Positions 55,575 to 64,000 of a DNA stretch of 64,000 bases are shown in pieces (position 1 is the stretch's first letter; the number at the start of each line of letters is the position of its first letter). Origin of the DNA: UBA5436 sp050951845 (GTDB lineage: Bacteria > Bacillota > Clostridia > Saccharofermentanales > DTU023). Below the pieces are notes generated by a model, which was given only the letters and a program-made list of their open reading frames with translations, had not been told where the DNA came from and searched no databases. The DNA is taken from the NCBI GenBank assembly GCA_050951845.1, contig JBMNJV010000004.1, positions 124,001-188,000 of the forward strand, given 5' to 3'. Made by a program: the position numbers and the translations under genes.

Positions 55575-55757
55575 ATGAAAGTTTATAGAGTAATCAAATC
55601 TTTCTATGACAAAGACAACGAAAGCCAGGTTTTCTATCCTGGCGACATCGTGACATTCACCGATGCAAAAAGAGCAAAAGCGAATGTTACCAAAGGTCAC
55701 GTTGAGGAAATCGAAGTTATTACTATTGGGAAGGTAACAACAACTACCAAGAAATGA
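55575..55757 (+). CDS. Small head-region protein
   Basis: 60 residues of beta-rich sequence (MKVYRVIKSFYDKDNESQVF, YPGDIVTFTDAKRAKANV), AAGGAGG before the ATG. Small proteins with this pattern occur just after the capsid gene in many siphophages. Function unknown; its ATGA end overlaps the next gene. Confidence 0.65.
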   Translation: MKVYRVIKSFYDKDNESQVFYPGDIVTFTDAKRAKANVTKGHVEEIEVITIGKVTTTTKK

Positions 55758-55765
55758 GGTGGCTT

Positions 55766-56233
55766 ATGGTCACTAATATCTATGTAACTTTGGAAGAAGC
55801 TGGACAATACATTGAGCAGTACAAGGGCAGCTCAGGCGCTAGTGCTTGGGCTGCTTTAGATGAAGTCGATCAGAAAGCAAACTTGTTCAACTCAATGTTA
55901 ATTATTGACAGGCTACCTTTTATAGGCAGAAAAGCATCAGAAACACAGACAGAAGCGTTTCCTAGAGTTATTGATGGTAAAGATATAGGAATTCCTGAAC
56001 ATATTAAATTAGCAATTGCATTTCAAGCGTTATGCATGATTAGTGCATCCGATGCTGAAGTATCAAGCCTAAGAGGTTCAGGGGTTGCAAACTATTCTAT
56101 TGATGATTTTAGCGTGTCGTTTGCTAACGTTGATGATTTTACGATCAATCCACTAGCAGGGGTATGTGACGAAGCCTTGGGTTTACTTGCTCCTTATCTC
56201 ATGTTAGGGGGTGCAATGTATATCTATGAATAA
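55766..56233 (+). CDS. Head-tail connector protein (gp15-like adaptor)
   Basis: 155 residues from ATG 55766 with GAGGTGG upstream. NIYVTLEEAGQYIEQYKGSS, FNSMLIIDRLPFIGRKASET and IPEHIKLAIAFQALCM match the helical adaptor/putative DnaT-like connector proteins that bind under the portal. Order in the head-tail block supports this. Confidence 0.75.
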   Translation: MVTNIYVTLEEAGQYIEQYKGSSGASAWAALDEVDQKANLFNSMLIIDRLPFIGRKASETQTEAFPRVIDGKDIGIPEHIKLAIAFQALCMISASDAEVSSLRGSGVANYSIDDFSVSFANVDDFTINPLAGVCDEALGLLAPYLMLGGAMYIYE

Positions 56234-56537
56234 AAATACATTGATTGGAATGGCGCTGAATCAACAGATTCAATGGCAACGGTATGAAGGTACTAATGAC
56301 TATGGACAACCGCAATATGAAGCAGTTAAGGAGATTGATTGCAGAATAAGCTATCAGACAAAGCTTGTAATCAACAAAAACGGTGAAGAAGTTAAAAGCA
56401 ATGCAATGATAACTACACTTGAACCGGTTGGAATATCTGACAGGTTAATAATCGATGGTAGGGATTTTATTGTTATTGATGTTAAAGCACCGGTTACCTT
56501 TAGCGGTCATATTCACAGAAGAAAGGCGTATATCTAA
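56226..56537 (+). CDS. Head-closure protein (minor capsid 1-like)
   Basis: 103 residues from ATG 56226; a GTG at 56211 is also in frame, and neither has a strong ribosome site. Beta-rich: IQWQRYEGTNDYGQPQYEAV, RISYQTKLVINKNGEEVKSN, and ITTLEPVGISDRLIIDGRDF. It fits the stopper proteins that close the head after packaging, as judged by position and the Minor_capsid_1-like pattern. Confidence 0.7.
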   Translation: MNKNTLIGMALNQQIQWQRYEGTNDYGQPQYEAVKEIDCRISYQTKLVINKNGEEVKSNAMITTLEPVGISDRLIIDGRDFIVIDVKAPVTFSGHIHRRKAYI

Positions 56538-57037
56538 TGGCTACTAGAAAAATAAGAACACGAGGAGATTATTCATCATTTCTAAATGATATGAATCACA
56601 GAATGAAAACAATGTCCGAGTTGATAAAAACTTCAAGTGTTCAAGAGATCTACGAATGCTTGAAAGATGTATTAGCTGATAGCGTACCTTTAGCGCCTAT
56701 TGAAGAAGGGGCATTAAGAGAAGCGGGGCATGTTGCAGTTAATAATGTTAGGTACGCTAGAGGAAATGTTGACGGTAGTATTAGCGAAACAGCATCTTAC
56801 GATCCGACACCTGATGCAACTCAAGTCGATTTTGCGATTGGGTATACGGTCGAAGGCGGAGGCACAGGCCGTGAAGGTGATGTTAATACTTATGCAGTCG
56901 TACAGCATGAACACGTTGAATTTGATCATCCTAGAGGTGGTCAAGCTAAGTTCTTAGAGATGCCTTTAAGAGAGCATAGGAACACATGGAAGAAGCGTGT
57001 TGCTGACAGGATAAAGAACGATCTAAAGGGGGTTTGA
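56537..57037 (+). CDS. Tail-completion protein (HK97 gp10/minor capsid 2-like)
   Basis: 166 residues. VPLAPIEEGALREAGHVAVN and the typical ending block YAVVQHEHVEFDHPRGGQAK-FLEMPL identify the HK97 gp10-like family, which joins tail tube to head. TAATG overlap with the gene before it. Confidence 0.82.
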   Translation: MATRKIRTRGDYSSFLNDMNHRMKTMSELIKTSSVQEIYECLKDVLADSVPLAPIEEGALREAGHVAVNNVRYARGNVDGSISETASYDPTPDATQVDFAIGYTVEGGGTGREGDVNTYAVVQHEHVEFDHPRGGQAKFLEMPLREHRNTWKKRVADRIKNDLKGV

Positions 57038-57038
57038 T

Positions 57039-57413
57039 ATGAATATACTAAATGCATTAAAAACCTTTTTAGAGGAAAACACAGAAAATAAAGTAACAGC
57101 TGAATATTTACCAGACAAGCCCGATGATATCGTGGCTTTTTTTATTTATGGTAATATTCCTGCACCTGATAACAGCCTAACAAGGTATGTACAGGTGCAA
57201 GTTAGAGGACTTGATCCTTTGACTGTGTATGAGGAAGCAACAAGGTTATCACACCTGATGGATTCAGGTAGTGAAGAAGAATTAATTGATATTGGCGGTG
57301 AGTGGCTAGTCCATTGTGCGCCAACACAAAGACCTAAATCATTTGGTCAAGACAACTTAAAACGATTTACATATTATTTTGAATTTGCCTTATGGGGCGA
57401 TGACAAAGCATAA
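57039..57413 (+). CDS. Tail terminator (minor capsid 3-like)
   Basis: 124 residues: LPDKPDDIVAFFIYGNIPAP, RYVQVQVRGLDPLTVYEEAT and RFTYYFEFALWG match the Minor_capsid_3/tail-terminator proteins that cap the tail tube at fixed length. GGGGGTTTGAT lies before the ATG. Directly upstream of the tail tube gene. Confidence 0.8.
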   Translation: MNILNALKTFLEENTENKVTAEYLPDKPDDIVAFFIYGNIPAPDNSLTRYVQVQVRGLDPLTVYEEATRLSHLMDSGSEEELIDIGGEWLVHCAPTQRPKSFGQDNLKRFTYYFEFALWGDDKA

Positions 57414-57419
57414 ATTTAT

Positions 57420-57441
57420 AAGGAGAATTATTTTTATGGCA
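57420..57441 (+). promoter_or_regulatory. Translation start region of the tail tube gene (copy 2 of the shared 22-mer)
   Basis: Identical over 22 bp to 54421-54442, with the same AAGGAG, spacer ATTATTTTT and start ATGGCA. Both genes with this element encode the most abundant structural proteins. Confidence 0.7.
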
Positions 57442-58053
57442 GGAGAAAAGAAAGCACTTAAAGGATTAAAGGGATCAGCATTGTTCCCTGTTTCGGTTAA
57501 TACAGAATCCGCCTATCAAGCAGGAGAAAAATTAAAAGTACCTTCAGCTCAAGCTTTGAGCAAAACAGACGAGAAAGAAGATTATGAAATCTTTGCAGAT
57601 GATGATACTTATGATGCAGGTTCAGATTACAAGTATACAACACTTGATTTGACTGTTGCAGAGCTTGATATATCTCTAGAAGCTCAGATATCTGGCGGAA
57701 CATTCGATGATCAAGATGGCGTTTATAAGGCTAAATCGACGGACATTGCACCGGAGTATGCGCTTGTTTACGCTGCACTTATGACAGGCGGCGGATATCG
57801 TATGTTTAGGCATCCGGTAGTTAAGTTAATGAGTATAGCAGTAGAACATACAACCAAAGGCGACAGTAACGACATTGCGGCATATACGTTAAGTTTTAGA
57901 GCAATGGCACGAAAGATTGATAGCGTATACCGTGAACAGAAAGACGCTACAAAGGGCGAAGAATTGACATGGCTTGATTCTGTGCCTTCCTTACCGGAAG
58001 CTGGCGATGGCGGGGAAGACGATGGCGGGGAAGACGATCCCGAGAATCCTTAA
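57436..58053 (+). CDS. Major tail tube protein
   Basis: 205 residues from ATG 57436. ALKGLKGSALFPVSVNTESA starts the beta-sandwich; YKYTTLDLTVAELDISLEAQ and ALVYAALMTGGGYRMFRHPV follow. The last residues are an acidic Gly/Asp/Glu tail encoded by a short direct repeat (GGCGGGGAAGACGAT twice). It follows the tail terminator and precedes the chaperones, the fixed order of siphophages. Confidence 0.88.
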   Translation: MAGEKKALKGLKGSALFPVSVNTESAYQAGEKLKVPSAQALSKTDEKEDYEIFADDDTYDAGSDYKYTTLDLTVAELDISLEAQISGGTFDDQDGVYKAKSTDIAPEYALVYAALMTGGGYRMFRHPVVKLMSIAVEHTTKGDSNDIAAYTLSFRAMARKIDSVYREQKDATKGEELTWLDSVPSLPEAGDGGEDDGGEDDPENP

Positions 58054-58071
58054 TTAATATTGATTTATCGT

Positions 58072-58100
58072 AAGCCCTGCTACACAAGCGGGGCTTAATT
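58072..58100 (+). terminator. Leaky terminator or 3'-end hairpin behind the tail tube gene
   Basis: AAGCCCTGCT (58072-58081) pairs with AGCGGGGCTT (58087-58096), one T-G pair, 5-nt loop, with only a short T/A tail. A weak terminator here would keep the tail tube in excess over chaperones and tape measure. Confidence 0.6.
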
Positions 58101-58118
58101 CATTAAAGGAGATTAAAA

Positions 58119-58601
58119 ATGCTTAATAAGTTATTTAGTAAGCGCAAACAATCAAGCAATATTTCGTTGCCAAAATCTAAGACAGTTCATGGAATCAAAA
58201 TAGAAAAGGTCAAGGTAGGTCGCTATTTAGAATCGATGGAAGAGATTCAGGACGTGCCTAAAACAATTATCGAAAAATGTTTCCCAGATGAAGGTTTGGC
58301 CGGATTAATCAGCAGAGCAAAAACAGCTGATACGGCATTTATTGCTGATCTTGCAACAAAACTGTTGTTGAATGCACCTGAAATCATTATTGATCTAGCA
58401 GTGAAATACATAGATGTCGATAAGGAAATCTTGCTTGATTTAACGCCTAATGAATTGTTTGAAGTGTTGTCAGCTTGGTGGGAGATTAACAATCTAACAG
58501 ATTTTTTCAAGAACGTTTGGGCGAAAGTGAAGCCGATGATCCAAACGAACAAAACAGTAAAAACTGGCTTCAACGATGGATCGCAATTGCCGAATCAATA
58601 G
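58119..58601 (+). CDS. Tail assembly chaperone, short form (gpG-like)
   Basis: 160 residues: VHGIKIEKVKVGRYLESMEE, DKEILLDLTPNELFEVLSAW. All-helical core typical of the chaperone that coats the tape measure during tail assembly. AAAGGAGATTAAAA precedes the ATG. Its 3' part overlaps a second frame that continues as the long form through a -1 frameshift at 58502-58508. Confidence 0.85.
   Translation: MLNKLFSKRKQSSNISLPKSKTVHGIKIEKVKVGRYLESMEEIQDVPKTIIEKCFPDEGLAGLISRAKTADTAFIADLATKLLLNAPEIIIDLAVKYIDVDKEILLDLTPNELFEVLSAWWEINNLTDFFKNVWAKVKPMIQTNKTVKTGFNDGSQLPNQ
58502..58572 (+). promoter_or_regulatory. Programmed -1 frameshift site with predicted H-type pseudoknot
   Basis: The heptamer T TTT TTC at 58502-58508 is in the correct phase of the chaperone frame (GAT TTT TTC). 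After a 5-nt gap, CGTTTGG (58514-58520) pairs with CCAAACG (58541-58547). The loop sequence TGAAGCC (58528-58534) pairs perfectly with GGCTTCA (58566-58572). Both 7-bp stems are perfect and the spacing is ideal for a -1 shift. Confidence 0.85.
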
Positions 58602-58732
58602 GAATAAGCAAAAGCGAATTACTTAATGATTATTACTACGATGAATTTCTTGTTGTATTAGACGAATATAACGAATTACACAAGATAGACACATCGGAGA
58701 AGATAGAAGAAGTCAGAGCGGAGGACTGGTAA
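58508..58732 (+). CDS. Tail assembly chaperone, frameshift extension (gpT-like part)
   Basis: Read after the -1 slip as QERLGESEADDPNEQNSKNW and then LQRWIAIAESIGISKSELL to a stop at 58732, 74 residues. Joined to the first 130 residues of the upstream frame it gives a 204-residue long form. On its own the frame has only a TTG at 58517 with no ribosome site, so independent translation is unlikely. A Tyr-rich helical segment (NDYYYDEFLVVLDEYNELH) resembles gpT-like ends that contact the tail tube protein. Confidence 0.85.
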   Translation, partial: QERLGESEADDPNEQNSKNWLQRWIAIAESIGISKSELLNDYYYDEFLVVLDEYNELHKIDTSEKIEEVRAEDW

Positions 58733-58735
58733 CAA

Positions 58736-61700
58736 GTGAATAACGAACTATTATTATTTGAACTCCGCTCAATTGCGGATGGTGTGGATAAAGGCTTTAA
58801 GCAAGCTGAAAAAGCAGCTCAAGACATGGGCAAAGCTTATGATGAAGTTACTAAGCAAGAGAACAGGCTAAGTGATGCTATTAAAGACTTAACTCAGCAA
58901 CTTGTTAATTCTCAAAAAGCACTTGCAGATGACAACAAGGAATTAAAACGAAAAATTACAGAATTAGAAGCGGTCAACAAAAAACTGCAAGCTAGTTCAA
59001 ATGCTGAGCGCGTAAACATGCAAGCATTATTGCAGAGTCAAAATACGTTGCAGCAACAAATTCAAGCTGAAAAACAAAGAACAGCAAGTCTTGAAAAACT
59101 GATAAAACAAATTGAATCAAAAATCAAAAAACAACAAGAAGAAGAAGCACAAGAGCAGAAACAACGACAAGAAGCAATGTCTCAAGTAGTTGCTATAGGT
59201 GCTTTAATTGGTGCATATGCAGGTTTAAAACGTGGACTAGATTCTGCTACTAAAGCATATATTGAAAACCGTTCTGCTATGGTTGGCTTACGTTCTATTG
59301 TAGAAAATACAGGCGGATCATTCGGACAAGCTCAAAAAGCAGTTGAAGATTTTACAAGCGATGGATTAATTCCAATAGCTGACGCTTCAACAGCACTTAA
59401 AAACTTACTCTCTCGTGGTTTCGGAATGGAAGAAGCTATCGACATCATGAATAGATTCAAAGATTCAGCCGCGTTTGGCCGTCAGGCATCGCTTGAACTA
59501 GGTGAAGCTGTTAAGACTGCTACGGAAGGTATCAAGAACGAGAATAGTATATTAGTTGATAACGCTGGTGTTACAAAAAATGTATCCGTCATGTGGAAAG
59601 AATATGCTGCTGAACTTGGCATAGGTGTTCAGGAGCTTACAATCGCTCAAAAACGTCAAGCCGAATACAACGGAATAATGCAAGAAACACAGCATCAAGT
59701 AGGGGATGCCAAGAAGCTTTCAGGGGAATTTGCAGGTTCGCAAGCGGCACTTACTGCATCAACTACACAATTAAAGGTTGCATTAGGCGAAGCTGCTACC
59801 GGTGGACTTACTCCGTTAAATCAAGGACTTGCTAAAGGTGTTCAAGCAGCAACTGAACTTGTTAAAGGGTTTAGTCCACTTATTAGCGGAGTTATTCAAG
59901 GAACTAAAATATTTATTGGTGGATCTGTTGCTGCATTGTTGTTCAGCAGTTCGTTGTCTGAGACAAGAAAGCAAGCATTAGCATCTATTCCGGTTCTCAA
60001 CGCTGCAACTGGATCATTAACGGCTTTAAGAGCCGCTATGACTTCACCACTTGGAATTGCTGCAGGAGTGTTAGCAGGGGTAATAGGCGTAATAGTAGGA
60101 ATATCCTCTGCATCTAATCAAGCAGCTGAAGATATGCAAGCCCTGAATGATGAGGTGCAACAATTAGGTTCAGATGTTGGCGGAGCAAGTGCCTTAGTTG
60201 ATAGATTTGAAGAATTAAAAAACAAAGCTTCATTAACTAAAGATGAAACCGCTGAAATGAATAAGATCAGCGAGGATTTAGTTGCCACGTACGGTTTTAG
60301 AGCTGACGGGATAAGCGAAGAAGGCAAAGAACTTGCGACTAACCTTGATCTTATGAAAGAGCAGCTTGAAGTTCAACGTGAGATGCTAAGACTAAAACTG
60401 CAAGAAGCAGAAACAAATAATGCTGAACAATATAAGGAAGCTCAAGAAAACTTAGTCAATACGAGGGCTGAACTTATCGAACTTCAAAGTGCAAATGACA
60501 GCTATCGTAAATCGTGGGAAGAAGTGCAGAATGGCATTTATAATGCTACTGAAGAAGCACGTAAAATGGGCTATGCAGTACAGGATATTGATGGGAATCT
60601 TGAATTAAGTGACCCTACAGGTTGGTTCAATTACCTTGAAACTAATGCTCCCTTCTGGGATGATGCTGAACAAGAAATGCTTGAGAGAATTACAGGATTT
60701 CACGAAGCAATTAATATGCAAATCAGCAATAGTGTTGATCTGGCTAAAATAACAGCAGAAGCTCGCGGGCAAGAAATACCTCACGCATTAATGAACTCTA
60801 TTAATGAGGCTATGGTTGCTATATCCCAAGAAGATCCTGAAGCTGAAATGAGTTCAGATACAGCTTTGAATTTCATTGATAGATATTTTGATATAGAAGA
60901 TGCCGCAGGGCTAGCTGAATCTAAAGTCGAAGAGATCAATCAGCTTAGACAGATGATATTTAGCGAGCTGGCTACATCGGAAACAGATGTTGCCGAATCA
61001 GGACAACTAGCAAAAGACATTCTAGGCAGTATAACCGATGAAGACACGTTGTCGGAAGCGCTTCGCGATGGCCAAGAATTACGTAAAAAGATTGAAGAAG
61101 GTGTCGCATCTCAACAAGATAAAACAGCATGGAATGCCATGCGAACGCAAGTTGAAAGCGAAATAAATCAACTTAAAAATGAAGTTCAACAAGCTGGTGC
61201 AAACATGGATTTCCCTGTTGATGGCATATTAGATTCGCTTACTGATCTTGCAAATGGATTTGAAGACACTGCAGCGGAGATAGAGAAAGCTGCGCTTGAT
61301 AAAAAAGTAGCTGATATGAGTATGGGTGATTTTATTGGCGAAGTGGAATCGGCAGCAGGAGCAGCTAATAGTTTAAGACAAGAAATGGCTGACTGGGCAG
61401 ATTTGCAAAGTGCAATAGACATTGTTCGTGAAGGTGCAGAAAACTCAGAATATTATGCCGATGCGTTGGCGTGGTTAGCTGATCGTTATGGCGTATCAGA
61501 GGAAGCAGCTTTATCAAGTTTAGATACATATCAAGCTGATGCGAATATGACCTCTGTTTTAATTGATATTAAAATGGCTTTAGCTGATGCAGAATTAGTA
61601 GCAGCACAAGCAACTATCAGTGCAATGCAGGCTCAAGGCAATGTTACTGAAAGCGAAGCAAACCGAATGATTGCAAGTTTGCAAGCTGTACAGGCACAAC

Positions 61701-63310
61701 TTCAACAATTAAATGGAACAAAAATAGCGCTTGAAGAAGCAGCAGACGGAAAGAGTGCGGAAGTCAAAGTCTTTGGTGGCGGAACTAATCTATTCACTGG
61801 ATCAGCATCTAGCTATTCTGGTTATTCAAGTCAAGGTGGCCGTGGTGGTGGATCTGGCAGTCGTGGTGGCCGTGGTGGTGGTTCTGGCAGTCGTGGTGGC
61901 CGTGGTGGTGGTTCTGGATCACAAAAAACTGAAAAATATAAGAATCAATTATATGATGATGCCTTGGCGGCACTGGAAAATAAAAAGCACTATGACCAAC
62001 TAACACTTCAGCAAGAACGAGACATGCTCAATAAGATATATAACTCTTACGCCCAAACGGCAGAAGAAAAATCTGAAATCAATAAGCGATTGTGGACAGT
62101 TCAAAAAGAGCAAATGGATGCGAATATAAGCTATAACAAATCCATGAACAAGCTAACTATTGCAGAAGAGATCAAGCTAGTTGAGCAAAAACGAAATCTG
62201 TATGGCCGAGATACACAAGCGTGGCGTGATGCTAATGCTGAGCTTTATCAATTGAGAGTTCAACAGCGGAGGCAAATTTTTGATAATGATGTTTATTTTG
62301 GCAGATTAACGCTCGAAAGACAAAGAGAATGGCTCAAGCAAGAAATTAAATTGTATAAAAAAGGAACTGAAGCAAGGATCGAACTGGAGAAAGAGCTACA
62401 CGATACGCTGCAACAAATCAGAGAACGTGATGTACAGCACATTGATACTTATGTGGATGCAATCAATTCAGCAGTCAGGGAACGTTACAATGTGCAACGA
62501 CAAGCTGAAGAACAAAAGCTTAATAATTCTATTAAGCAGTGGCAAGAATGGGCAAGCGAACAACAAAAAGCTATTCAAGCTCAAATTGCCGCTCTAGATG
62601 AACTCACCAAAACAGAAGATAGGGAAGAACAAGAACGTAAAAGAAAACGCGATATTGCTGCCCTTGAACAACGCATACAATATGAAAATGATTTATATAA
62701 TCGTCAAAAGCTAATTGATGAATTACAGAAAAAAGAAGAAGAATTCAGTAAGTGGCAAAAAAACAACGAACGTCAAGATCTAAAAGATGCCTTAAACGCT
62801 CAAGCTCAAGCAGTGCAAGAGATGGCGAACGCTGAACAAGATAGACTGCAAGAGCAATTAGATGCTACAGGGAAGTATTATGATCAATTAAGCAAAGATA
62901 GTGCCATTCAAGCGCAAACGGAACAAATTCTATTAAGGAATAATCAGACAGAGATTATTAATTTATTGAAATCCTATGCGCCTGAATACGATACGATCGG
63001 TCAGACGCTAGGCGAGAAACTGGTTGATGGTTTTACTAAGCAAGTAGGAAGCATTGACACGTGGTTTAATAACCTTAATAAGCGAATTGCTACGTATCAA
63101 AATCAAATGGGTAGTGCTGCAAATCAAGCAGCTAATCAATATTGGAGTTCCAGAGGCACGGCGGTAGCAGTCAATCCTAATCAGTATGATAGGGTTGATG
63201 CTCCAAACAATCAGCAAACATTGCATATATACTTTAACCAACCTGTTGAATCTCCATCAGAAGTTACAAGAGAATTAGAGAGATTAGCAGATAACCTAAG
63301 GAGGATGTAA
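58736..63310 (+). CDS. Tape measure protein
   Basis: 1524 residues, sets tail length and is ejected on infection. GTG start after GCGGAGG. A coiled coil covers about 10-150 (ELEAVNKKLQASSNAERVNM), then the conserved tape measure block with ENRSAMVGLRSIVENTGGSF and AFGRQASLELGEAVKTATEG. Hydrophobic helices lie near 150-168, 388-406 and 440-460. A Gly/Arg/Ser linker at about 1034-1061 is encoded by a 30-bp tandem repeat. Long C-terminal coiled coils follow. It lies between chaperones and distal tail gene, as expected. Confidence 0.95.
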   Translation: MNNELLLFELRSIADGVDKGFKQAEKAAQDMGKAYDEVTKQENRLSDAIKDLTQQLVNSQKALADDNKELKRKITELEAVNKKLQASSNAERVNMQALLQSQNTLQQQIQAEKQRTASLEKLIKQIESKIKKQQEEEAQEQKQRQEAMSQVVAIGALIGAYAGLKRGLDSATKAYIENRSAMVGLRSIVENTGGSFGQAQKAVEDFTSDGLIPIADASTALKNLLSRGFGMEEAIDIMNRFKDSAAFGRQASLELGEAVKTATEGIKNENSILVDNAGVTKNVSVMWKEYAAELGIGVQELTIAQKRQAEYNGIMQETQHQVGDAKKLSGEFAGSQAALTASTTQLKVALGEAATGGLTPLNQGLAKGVQAATELVKGFSPLISGVIQGTKIFIGGSVAALLFSSSLSETRKQALASIPVLNAATGSLTALRAAMTSPLGIAAGVLAGVIGVIVGISSASNQAAEDMQALNDEVQQLGSDVGGASALVDRFEELKNKASLTKDETAEMNKISEDLVATYGFRADGISEEGKELATNLDLMKEQLEVQREMLRLKLQEAETNNAEQYKEAQENLVNTRAELIELQSANDSYRKSWEEVQNGIYNATEEARKMGYAVQDIDGNLELSDPTGWFNYLETNAPFWDDAEQEMLERITGFHEAINMQISNSVDLAKITAEARGQEIPHALMNSINEAMVAISQEDPEAEMSSDTALNFIDRYFDIEDAAGLAESKVEEINQLRQMIFSELATSETDVAESGQLAKDILGSITDEDTLSEALRDGQELRKKIEEGVASQQDKTAWNAMRTQVESEINQLKNEVQQAGANMDFPVDGILDSLTDLANGFEDTAAEIEKAALDKKVADMSMGDFIGEVESAAGAANSLRQEMADWADLQSAIDIVREGAENSEYYADALAWLADRYGVSEEAALSSLDTYQADANMTSVLIDIKMALADAELVAAQATISAMQAQGNVTESEANRMIASLQAVQAQLQQLNGTKIALEEAADGKSAEVKVFGGGTNLFTGSASSYSGYSSQGGRGGGSGSRGGRGGGSGSRGGRGGGSGSQKTEKYKNQLYDDALAALENKKHYDQLTLQQERDMLNKIYNSYAQTAEEKSEINKRLWTVQKEQMDANISYNKSMNKLTIAEEIKLVEQKRNLYGRDTQAWRDANAELYQLRVQQRRQIFDNDVYFGRLTLERQREWLKQEIKLYKKGTEARIELEKELHDTLQQIRERDVQHIDTYVDAINSAVRERYNVQRQAEEQKLNNSIKQWQEWASEQQKAIQAQIAALDELTKTEDREEQERKRKRDIAALEQRIQYENDLYNRQKLIDELQKKEEEFSKWQKNNERQDLKDALNAQAQAVQEMANAEQDRLQEQLDATGKYYDQLSKDSAIQAQTEQILLRNNQTEIINLLKSYAPEYDTIGQTLGEKLVDGFTKQVGSIDTWFNNLNKRIATYQNQMGSAANQAANQYWSSRGTAVAVNPNQYDRVDAPNNQQTLHIYFNQPVESPSEVTRELERLADNLRRM
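61835..61918 (+). repeat. 30-bp tandem repeat in the tape measure gene
   Basis: Unit GGTGGCCGTGGTGGTGGTTC plus TGGCAGTCGT, 2.8 copies (61835-61864, 61865-61894, 61895-61918), almost identical. In frame it encodes GGRGGGSGSR repeats. Copy number may vary between relatives by slippage. Confidence 0.9.
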
Positions 63311-64000
63311 TGCAGAAAGTAACATTTATCAATGCTAGGCATGAAACGATTGAGATTAATCCTTATAACCCTCCTTACGTGTTTGAATCAATCAAGGGAA
63401 TTGATGCGATTAATACGTCAATTGTTGTGCATACGCCGGCCGGTATGGACGGAGCTATCTATCAGGACATATTTCTTGATGATAGAGAAATAACGCTAAC
63501 TTTGCATATTCATGGTAAAGACCCGGCAGATATGTATAAAAAGAAGCAAGAGCTTATTAGGCTGACTGGAAGCGGTTACTACAAGAACGGAGTGTTAGGA
63601 AGGCTATGGTACGAGAACGATTATGGCAGGTGGTGGATCCCTGCAATTGTTAAGCAGGGCGCAAAACAATTAGGAAAACGGCTAAAGAACTACCTCACAA
63701 TGCAGGTAGTTTTTTATTGCCCAGATTCAGCGTTTAGGGCAGAAGAAGCAACTATTGATAAGATGGCCTACATAGGTGGAGGTTTTAAGTTTCCACTTAA
63801 AATACCTGCAATCAATCAACTTAATCCGGGCGTTAAGTTTGGGTTAAGCGGATATTTGTTATCAATATATAACGATGGTGATCAAGATGCGCCTTTGGAA
63901 TTAGAGATAACAGGAACGGCTCAAAGACCAAAGATCGAAAATAAAAAGACAGGTGAATTTCTTGCTGTTAATCGAGAGTTGGCTGCAGGCGATAGACTTA
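63310..64000 (+). CDS. Distal tail protein (Dit/Sipho_tail-like), 3' end outside window
   Basis: ATG 63310 overlaps the tape measure stop (TAATG), with AGGAGG upstream. 230 residues visible: QKVTFINARHETIEINPYNP, then DGAIYQDIFLDDREITLTLH, RLWYENDYGRWWIPAIVKQG and MQVVFYCPDSAFRAEE, matching the siphovirus tail component family (PF05709-like). It forms the hub at the tail tip on which receptor-binding proteins assemble. Confidence 0.88.
   Translation, partial: MQKVTFINARHETIEINPYNPPYVFESIKGIDAINTSIVVHTPAGMDGAIYQDIFLDDREITLTLHIHGKDPADMYKKKQELIRLTGSGYYKNGVLGRLWYENDYGRWWIPAIVKQGAKQLGKRLKNYLTMQVVFYCPDSAFRAEEATIDKMAYIGGGFKFPLKIPAINQLNPGVKFGLSGYLLSIYNDGDQDAPLELEITGTAQRPKIENKKTGEFLAVNRELAAGDRL

Noticed and set aside
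58517..58732. Independent TTG-started gene in the chaperone overlap
   Set aside because: No ribosome site; the frame is explained as the product of the -1 frameshift.
61731..62006. Val-rich + strand frame and His-rich minus-strand frame at the tape measure repeat
   Set aside because: Both are alternative-frame readings of the 30-bp Gly/Arg repeat.

Overview
The window looks like the chromosome of a low-GC Gram-positive bacterium, most likely a member of the Clostridia. The signs are AT-rich intergenic DNA, strong Shine-Dalgarno sites with frequent TTG/GTG starts, a GlgC/GlgD pair, SepF, MutS2, a type II pantothenate kinase, and a 16S-tRNA-Ile-23S-5S operon. I cannot name the genus from sequence reading alone.

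Region 1 (1-29.7 kb) is ordinary host chromosome, all on the + strand. It holds branched-chain amino acid synthesis (ilvC end, ilvD, ilvA, ilvE), pyrimidine salvage (cdd, udp), DNA repair (family 4 uracil-DNA glycosylase, uvrB), phosphoglucomutase, dnaE, pfkA, mutS2, a complete glycogen operon (glgB-glgC-glgD-glgA) with its own promoter and terminator, tRNA-Leu, a Met-gamma-lyase-like PLP enzyme, an HlyD-like membrane protein, yggS, sepF and coaW. Phosphoglucomutase, PfkA and the glg operon link glucose-1-phosphate, glycolysis and storage.

Region 2 (29.7-35.4 kb) is an rRNA operon with a good promoter, preceded by a broken 3' tail of rplL and its terminator. It ends in 5S rRNA and tRNA-Asn.

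Region 3 (35.3-64 kb and beyond) is a prophage, inserted next to or within tRNA-Asn, resembling A118-like siphophages. The leftward lysogeny arm carries a large serine recombinase whose reading frame ends antisense inside tRNA-Asn, two duplicated lipoproteins, an ImmA-like HExxH protein and a CI-like repressor. A divergent switch faces a Cro-like protein. The early region has small membrane proteins, a YqaJ-type exonuclease/RecT recombination pair, an initiator gene containing an apparent origin (five tandem 11-bp iterons), a DnaC-like loader, a methyltransferase, and a protein joining a sigma-70 region 4 to an RNA polymerase alpha C-terminal domain. The late region runs terS-terL-portal-minor capsid-scaffold-capsid-connectors-tail tube-frameshifted tail chaperones-tape measure-distal tail. 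The lysis genes and the right attachment site lie outside the window.

The most interesting observations are the predicted -1 frameshift site with a pseudoknot at 58502-58572, the sigma4/alpha-CTD fusion at 47201-47812, the origin inside the initiator gene at 44201-44350, the duplicated lysogenic lipoprotein/HExxH cassette at 36996-38420, and the recombinase-tRNA overlap at 35295-35358.
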